Source of the DNA: SXOA01 sp051004015
GTDB lineage: Bacteria; Planctomycetota; Planctomycetia; Pirellulales; Pirellulaceae
Direction: 5' to 3'
Length of the DNA stretch: 64,000 bases
Assembly (NCBI GenBank): GCA_051004015.1
Contig: JBPCKT010000063.1
Span: 1 to 64,000, forward strand
The translations under genes and the position numbers were made by a program. Under the pieces are notes generated by a model that worked only from the letters and a program-made list of their open reading frames with translations, was not told the DNA's origin and did not search any database. Shown here piece by piece: positions 58,923 to 64,000 of the stretch. Numbering within the stretch: the first letter of the stretch is position 1; every line of letters starts with the position of its first letter.

Positions 58923-58950
58923 TTGCGAAGAAGCCGTGAATCATTATATT
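58923..58950 (+). promoter_or_regulatory. Promoter of the tRNA-tuf-secE-rpl transcript (candidate)
   Basis: TTGCGA (58923-58928), 16-base spacer, TATATT (58945-58950), 43 bases before tRNA-Thr(TGT). The AT-rich stretch AATCATTATATTTACTGG stands out from the GC-rich surroundings. Confidence 0.5.
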
Positions 58951-58993
58951 TACTGGTTTTCCACGCGGCGCAAGAGAGAATGCATGCTCTGAT

Positions 58994-59066
58994 GCCAGTG
59001 TAGCTCAATTGGTAGAGCAGCTGATTTGTAATCAGCAGGTTATGGGTTCAAGTCCCTTCGCTGGCT
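58994..59066 (+). tRNA. tRNA-Thr (anticodon TGT)
   Basis: 73 nt. Acceptor GCCAGTG/CGCTGGC, D arm AGCTCAATTGGTAGAGC, anticodon stem GCTGA/TCAGC with loop TTTGTAA, T arm ATGGGTTCAAGTCCCTT. First tRNA of a four-tRNA group before tuf. Confidence 0.95.
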
Positions 59067-59194
59067 CTGCTTTTTTGGCTTCGCTGGTGGGGCTGCCTGG
59101 TTGATTCTTGGCTCGTTTTGCCGGTCGCTTTGCAACGTGGAGCGCGGCGCAGGGAAGATTTTCGGAGAGATTGGCTAGGGCGACAAAACGAACA

Positions 59195-59278
59195 GGGGAA
59201 TTACCCAAGCGGTCAAAGGGGACAGACTGTAAATCTGTTGGCCTCGCGCCTTCGAAGGTTCGAATCCTTCATTCCCCA
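59195..59278 (+). tRNA. tRNA-Tyr (anticodon GTA)
   Basis: 84 nt with a long variable arm. Acceptor GGGGAAT/ATTCCCC, anticodon loop CTGTAAA in ACAGA-CTGTAAA-TCTGT, T loop GGTTCGAATCC. No CCA encoded. Confidence 0.95.
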
Positions 59279-59317
59279 CTGGCAGGGCGGGTTTTGGTAA
59301 CGCGAGGGTTTGGTGAC

Positions 59318-59388
59318 GCGGGTGTAGCTCAATGGTAGAGCGCCTGCCTTCCAAGCAGGACACGAGGGTTCGATTCCCTTCACCCGCT
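59318..59388 (+). tRNA. tRNA-Gly (anticodon TCC)
   Basis: 71 nt. Acceptor GCGGGTG/CACCCGC, anticodon arm CCTGC-CTTCCAA-GCAGG, T arm GAGGGTTCGATTCCCTT. Confidence 0.95.
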
Positions 59389-59485
59389 CTGCTCGCGGCG
59401 GTAAAGACGGTAAGATGACTTTGGTGAAGAAGCACAAGCGGCAACCCTGGAGGCACTGATTCAGTAAGCCAATGCGGCTCTCGGG

Positions 59486-59558
59486 CTGCTGTAGCTCAGT
59501 TGGTAGAGCACTTCATTGGTAATGAAGAGGTCGTGGGTTCAATTCCCACTAGCAGCTC
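59486..59558 (+). tRNA. tRNA-Thr (anticodon GGT)
   Basis: 73 nt. Acceptor GCTGCTG/TAGCAGC (one G-T pair), anticodon arm CTTCA-TTGGTAA-TGAAG, T arm GTGGGTTCAATTCCCAC. Last tRNA before tuf, 68 bases away. Confidence 0.95.
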
Positions 59559-59626
59559 CTGCTGGTTTGTCCGTGAACATATTCGTCAGATTTTTTCAGG
59601 CAACGATTTACAAGGTGTAGAAAGCA

Positions 59627-60823
<1,197 letters not shown>

Positions 60824-60845
60824 TTTGATTTAGACAAAAACCTGG

Positions 60846-60873
60846 GCCGCGGCGCAATTAACCCCGCCGCGGC
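60846..60873 (+). terminator. GC-rich hairpin after tuf
   Basis: GCCGCGGCG (60846-60854) pairs with CGCCGCGGC (60865-60873), 10-base loop. No T-run follows, so it may be an RNA-processing or stability structure rather than a terminator. Confidence 0.4.
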
Positions 60874-60920
60874 TGCGAATAGATGGAGAGACTCGCCGCA
60901 GCTCGCTGCAATGAGGCTAG

Positions 60921-60993
60921 AGGGGTGTAGCTCAATTGGCAGAGCACTGGTTTCCAAAACCAGCGGTTGCGGGTTCGACTCCCTCCGCCCCTG
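60921..60993 (+). tRNA. tRNA-Trp (anticodon CCA)
   Basis: 73 nt. Acceptor AGGGGTG/CGCCCCT, anticodon arm CTGGT-TTCCAAA-ACCAG, T arm GCGGGTTCGACTCCCTC. Sits between tuf and secE, as in many bacteria. Confidence 0.95.
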
Positions 60994-61087
60994 CTTTGTC
61001 CGCCGGGCTTGGCGCTTGGCGGACATTGTTGTTTGGGAAACAGGTGAATGAGCGACTGGTAATTCGCAGTAAGCGAAAGAGTTGTTT

Positions 61088-61582
61088 ATGAAGCCGCACG
61101 GATCACGGACAATGGCCATGAAGGACAGCCCGAATGCGTTCATGCTCTTCCTCCAGGAATTGACCCGGGGGGAGATCTATAAGCGCACCCAGGGGAAAAT
61201 GGCCCGGCAGTTGACATGCATCGCCGTATGGGTGGCTAGCGCCCTGCTGGCGTACCGCGTTTACGTTTTCCGGAATGCAACGTGGTCCTTTGCGGATCGA
61301 TGGGCAGATGGAGCGTCGGCGTACCTGGGGTATGGGGTGCCGGTGGTGATCCTGGCGGTCGGTTTTTGGCTGGGCTATCGAATTGTCAATTACGCTCCGT
61401 TCGCCGATTTTTTGATCGCCGTCGAAGCCGAGATGAGCAAAGTAAGCTGGCCCACGCAGCAGCAGTTGATCCGCGCCTCGGCCGTAGTGATCATCCTGAT
61501 TCTGGGGCTGACCGTGATTGTGTTTGTATACGACTTGTTGCTGCGGTACGTGTTGTGGTGGCTGGGCATTGTGCCTGAATAA
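61088..61582 (+). CDS. secE: Preprotein translocase subunit SecE with an N-terminal extension
   Basis: 164 residues from the ATG at 61088. The C-terminal ~65 residues are canonical SecE: FADFLIAVEAEMSKVSWPTQQQLIRASAVVIILILGL. Before them two further membrane helices are predicted (LTCIAVWVASALLAYRVYVF and VPVVILAVGFWLGYRIVNY), so three helices in total, as in E. coli SecE and unlike the single-helix form of many bacteria. SecE clamps SecY in the protein-conducting channel. Position before nusG is universal. Confidence 0.9.
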   Translation: MKPHGSRTMAMKDSPNAFMLFLQELTRGEIYKRTQGKMARQLTCIAVWVASALLAYRVYVFRNATWSFADRWADGASAYLGYGVPVVILAVGFWLGYRIVNYAPFADFLIAVEAEMSKVSWPTQQQLIRASAVVIILILGLTVIVFVYDLLLRYVLWWLGIVPE

Positions 61583-61609
61583 CCTGTTCAACTTGAGGAG
61601 ATCGCTCGC

Positions 61610-62440
61610 GTGACCATCGAGCCAGAAAGCTCGAACCTTACCGGGGAAACACCCGGGGGAACTTCGGCCGAGGCCACCGCCTCGCCGCCGCTCTCCCCTG
61701 CTTCCTCCGTAGCGAGCGAGCCTAACCTCACCGCGGCTGACACTATCGCCGAGCGGGCTAACGCGGCGATGAGTCAATCTGCCCAGCCGGCCGTCGAAGA
61801 GCCCGAGCCCGAGGAGGAAATCGAGGAAGAGCCCGAAGCGGACCTCCCCTTCGCCGAACCGCTCGAATTCATCGACGAAGCCGCGGGCGTCGGCGAGCTG
61901 ACCTACGAGTGGTTCATCCTCAAGGTCCAGGTGAACCGCGAGGATGGCATCAAGGATGCCTTGATGCGGAAGGTGAAGATGGAAGGGCTGGACCGCTATT
62001 TCAAGGAAGTCGTGGTCCCCACCGAGGACGTGGCCGAGTTCACCAAGACCGGCAAGCGCCGCGTGGTGAAGCGGAAGATTTACCCCGGCTACATCCTGGT
62101 CAACATGTCGGTCAACGACGAGACCTGGTTTATCGTCCGCGAAACGCCCGGCATTGGCGACTTCACCGGGGCCGGCGGCAAGCCGTCCCCCATGGATCCC
62201 AAGGACGTGGAGCGGATCCTCCGTTCCAGCAAGGCCATCGAGGATGAAGGGACGCAGGTCAAGACGGCCATTCCGTTCAAGATTGGGGACAAGGTCCGAG
62301 TGAAGGAAGGCAACTTCCAGAACTTCGAGGGAGAAATCGACCTGATTGACGAGGCCCACGGCCGCGTCCGAGTCGTCATCACCATTTTCAACCGGCCGAC
62401 GCCGGTGGAAATGGAACACTGGAATATCGAGAAACTTTAG
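61610..62440 (+). CDS. nusG: Transcription elongation/antitermination factor NusG
   Basis: 276 residues from a GTG start at 61610 with GAGGAG 9 bases ahead. The first ~100 residues are a Glu/Pro/Ala-rich acidic extension absent from E. coli NusG (181 aa). Then the NGN domain (YEWFILKVQVNREDGIKDALMRK...PGYILVNMSV) and the KOW domain (FKIGDKVRVKEGNFQNFEGEIDLID). It bridges RNA polymerase to ribosome or Rho. Acidic extensions are known in several phyla. Confidence 0.95.
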   Translation: MTIEPESSNLTGETPGGTSAEATASPPLSPASSVASEPNLTAADTIAERANAAMSQSAQPAVEEPEPEEEIEEEPEADLPFAEPLEFIDEAAGVGELTYEWFILKVQVNREDGIKDALMRKVKMEGLDRYFKEVVVPTEDVAEFTKTGKRRVVKRKIYPGYILVNMSVNDETWFIVRETPGIGDFTGAGGKPSPMDPKDVERILRSSKAIEDEGTQVKTAIPFKIGDKVRVKEGNFQNFEGEIDLIDEAHGRVRVVITIFNRPTPVEMEHWNIEKL

Positions 62441-62445
62441 TGAAC

Positions 62446-62488
62446 GGGGTCGGGAGGAGTTTTCGCCGCGAAAACCCCTCCCGACCCC
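62446..62488 (+). repeat. Palindromic element, family A, copy 4 (minimal form)
   Basis: Left arm 62446-62465 and right arm 62466-62488 (GGGGTCGGGAGGAGTTTTCG against its complement) meet almost without a loop, in contrast to 29-32 bases in the other copies. It lies 5 bases after the nusG stop within the nusG-rplK transcript and would form a perfect long hairpin. Confidence 0.85.
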
Positions 62489-62512
62489 TTCCCTGCGGGA
62501 AAGCGAGTAGTC

Positions 62513-62944
62513 ATGGCGAAAGTCAAGCAAGTAACCGGCAGCGCGAAGTTCCAGGTCCCCGGCGGACAGGCCACCCCCGCCCCCCCGGTCGGCACCTCCC
62601 TGGGTAAGTACGGTATCAACCTGGGGCAGTTCGTGTCCCAATTCAACGAGCGGACCCGCGAATACAACGGCATCCCGATTCCCGTCGTGGTCACTGTCTT
62701 CAACGACCGCACGTTCGAGTTCAAGACCAAGAGCCCGCCGGCTTCGGCGCTGCTCAAGATCAAGGCCGGAATTGCCAAGGGTTCAGGCGTGCCGAACAAG
62801 GACAAGGTCGGCAAGGTGACCAAGGCGGACATTGAAGCCATCTGCAAGCAGAAGATGGAAGACCTCAATGCCCGCGATCTGGCCCACGCCGGCCGGATGA
62901 TCGAAGGGACGGCCCGCAGCATGGGGATCGTGGTGGAAGGTTAG
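62513..62944 (+). CDS. rplK: 50S ribosomal protein L11
   Basis: 143 residues, full length. N-terminal GTPase-centre domain with KFQVPGGQATPAPPVGTSLGKYGINLGQFVSQFN (proline helix) and C-terminal rRNA-binding domain (KAGIAKGSGVPNKDKVGKVTKADIEAICKQK). The thiostrepton/micrococcin-binding proline-rich segment is conserved. First gene of the rpl part of the operon. Confidence 0.97.
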   Translation: MAKVKQVTGSAKFQVPGGQATPAPPVGTSLGKYGINLGQFVSQFNERTREYNGIPIPVVVTVFNDRTFEFKTKSPPASALLKIKAGIAKGSGVPNKDKVGKVTKADIEAICKQKMEDLNARDLAHAGRMIEGTARSMGIVVEG

Positions 62945-62967
62945 TAGCCCGCGCACTCCGTGTGCGG
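62943..62967 (+). repeat. Half of a three-way-junction repeat at the rplK stop
   Basis: AGTAG (62943-62947) followed by CCGCGCAC-TCC-GTGTGCGG (62949-62967), i.e. the first hairpin of the element at 11862-11915, with the second missing. It overlaps the rplK stop codon. Confidence 0.55.
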
Positions 62968-62992
62968 TGCCTGAAATTGAAAGAAAAAAGCA

Positions 62993-63670
62993 ATGCCCAA
63001 ACAATCCAAACGCTTTCGCGCTCTCGCTTCCCAGGCATCGGAAACCCCGGTTCCCCTGGCAACCGCCGTCGACAAGCTCAAAAAATTCGGCACCACCAAG
63101 TTCGACCAGACCGTGGAAATCCATATGCGCCTGGGGGTCGATCCCAAGCAGGCCGACCAGATCATCCGCGGGTCGGTGGTGCTGCCCCATGGCATCGGCA
63201 AAACGCAGCGAGTGGTGGTCTTCGCCAAGGGTGACATGGCCGAAGCCGCCAAAGCCGCCGGCGCGGACGAAGTCGGCCAGGAAGAGCTGGCCCAGAAGAT
63301 CAAGGACGGCTGGACGGAGTTCGATGTCTGCATCGCGGCTCCGGACATGATGGGGCTTGTCGGTCCCCTGGGCAAGGTGCTCGGCCCCCGCGGCCTGATG
63401 CCTTCCCCGCGCGCCGGCACCGTGACGCCCGACGTCAGCCGCGTGGTCAAGGAATACAAGGCAGGCAAGGTAGAGTTCCGCAACGACAACGGCGGAATCG
63501 TGCATGCCATCGTCGGCAAAATGAGCTTTGATGCTCAAAAACTCAAAGAGAATATTGATACGTTCATTCACTTTGTCCTGGGACTCAAGCCCAACTCCAT
63601 CAAGGGACATTACGTGAAGAGCGTCGCGCTGTGCGGCACGATGAGCCCGTCGGTCCGCGTGGCGCTGTAG
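62993..63670 (+). CDS. rplA: 50S ribosomal protein L1
   Basis: 225 residues. L1 signatures: KFDQTVEIHMRLGVDPKQADQIIRGSVVLPHGIGKTQRVVVFAKG, APDMMGLVGPLGKVLGPRGLMPSPRAGTVTPDV, VEFRNDNGGIVHAIVGK. Binds 23S rRNA at the L1 stalk and, in E. coli, its own mRNA. Here no obvious L1-site is seen in the spacer before rplK. Confidence 0.97.
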   Translation: MPKQSKRFRALASQASETPVPLATAVDKLKKFGTTKFDQTVEIHMRLGVDPKQADQIIRGSVVLPHGIGKTQRVVVFAKGDMAEAAKAAGADEVGQEELAQKIKDGWTEFDVCIAAPDMMGLVGPLGKVLGPRGLMPSPRAGTVTPDVSRVVKEYKAGKVEFRNDNGGIVHAIVGKMSFDAQKLKENIDTFIHFVLGLKPNSIKGHYVKSVALCGTMSPSVRVAL

Positions 63671-63711
63671 CTAATAAATTCAGGTCCTGTTTACCCAGTC
63701 CGTGTGCGATT

Positions 63712-64000
63712 ATGAGCAAAGAACTAAAGAACATGACGGTGGAGGAATACTCCCGTCGACTGAAGGGCGTTAACGACGCCGTGCTGGTGAACGTCATCGG
63801 CATGAACTCGCTGGCCACGTTCAACTTCCGCAAGGAGCTCCGCGGCAAGAACCTGAACCTGCTGGTTGTGAAGGGGAGCCTGGCCCGGCGGGCCACCGAA
63901 GGGACCTCCCTCGTCAGTGCCTTTGAAGGGGATGGCGGCAGTCTGGCGGTGGTCTGGGGAGGCGAGGATTTTGTCTCGCTCGCCAAGGAAATCGTCGAGA
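63712..64000 (+). CDS. rplJ: 50S ribosomal protein L10 (partial, continues beyond the window)
   Basis: 96 residues visible from the ATG at 63712 (MSKELKNMTVEEYSRRLKGVNDAVLVNVIG). The N-terminal rRNA-binding domain (NFRKELRGKNLNLLVVKGSLARRA) is clear; the L7/L12-binding tail lies outside. 41 bases after rplA, no long attenuator leader as in E. coli. Confidence 0.9.
   Translation, partial: MSKELKNMTVEEYSRRLKGVNDAVLVNVIGMNSLATFNFRKELRGKNLNLLVVKGSLARRATEGTSLVSAFEGDGGSLAVVWGGEDFVSLAKEIVE

Noticed and set aside
58744..58992. 82-codon plus-strand frame before tRNA-Thr
   Set aside because: Pro/Arg-rich shadow frame that contains the candidate tRNA operon promoter.

Overview
The window is GC-rich and almost certainly chromosomal DNA of a planctomycete (phylum Planctomycetota). 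The evidence is two genes of the DUF1549/DUF1553 cytochrome-like type, a Tat-exported DUF1501 protein, a PPC-domain protein, Gfo/Idh/MocA oxidoreductases with and without Tat signals, and a sigma factor with a planctomycete-like N-terminal helix-turn-helix region. A dispersed palindrome encoding the NPKRQRG...PRWRFGL peptide, which I know from planctomycete proteins, is also present. The order within the phylum cannot be read from this sequence. The first ~335 bases are a fragment of an unrelated-looking alpha/beta hydrolase, joined to the rest through a run of 33 C; this looks like an assembly artefact.

Layout. 417-6430: a HisA-like TIM-barrel gene (+), then minus-strand accessory genes: an exported protein, a SUKH-like protein, a PIN-type toxin-antitoxin pair, a small hypothetical, an AlkD-like protein and a secreted TlpA-like thioredoxin. 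7336-19072: plus-strand genes for an Ig-like/DUF1549/DUF1553 protein, a TPR lipoprotein, a PPC-domain protein, a diguanylate cyclase, a PQQ-like beta-propeller, a PaaK-like ligase and a YaiI/DUF188 protein, with HigBA on the minus strand. 19131-26663: a probable catabolic cluster (amidohydrolase, Gfo/Idh/MocA oxidoreductase, two 2-hydroxyacid dehydrogenases, MFS transporter, LLM flavoprotein, cyclase-family hydrolase). 26988-33829: tRNA-Val, a decayed tRNA, thrS, a repeat-packed spacer, and the str operon rpsL-rpsG-fusA without tuf. 33953-42093: ADP-ribosylglycohydrolase, bifunctional nuclease, nucleoside hydrolase, FKBP, a PRC-barrel protein with a tandem-repeat tail, and PolX. 42122-48073: three more toxin-antitoxin pairs (VapC type, MazEF, ParDE type) among exported proteins. 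48106-52732: a DUF1501 plus PSCyt/DUF1549/DUF1553 pair. 53123-58747: Uma2 nuclease, an exported protein, the sigma factor, and a frameshifted HEPN-like gene. 58994 to the end: tRNA-Thr(TGT)-Tyr(GTA)-Gly(TCC)-Thr(GGT)-tuf-tRNA-Trp-secE-nusG-rplK-rplA-rplJ, in the same order as the E. coli thrU-tyrU-glyT-thrT-tufB cluster followed by the secE-nusG-rpl genes.

The most unusual content is repetitive. Several families of palindromes are scattered through the spacers. In two places a palindrome sits inside a reading frame without breaking it: within the HisA-like protein (residues ~201-226) and within the signal peptide of the exported protein at 53714-55216. Other families are a three-way-junction element with self-complementary halves, 28-bp ACTTACGTC palindromes occurring in pairs ~250 bp apart, spacers with iterated (A/G)TGAAT(A/C)A motifs, and large palindromes built from iterated 7-mers. 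Further points are a natural Lys-to-Arg change at residue 88 of ribosomal protein S12 (a known streptomycin-resistance position), a sigma factor apparently without region 3, and two neighbouring genes with near-identical promoters.
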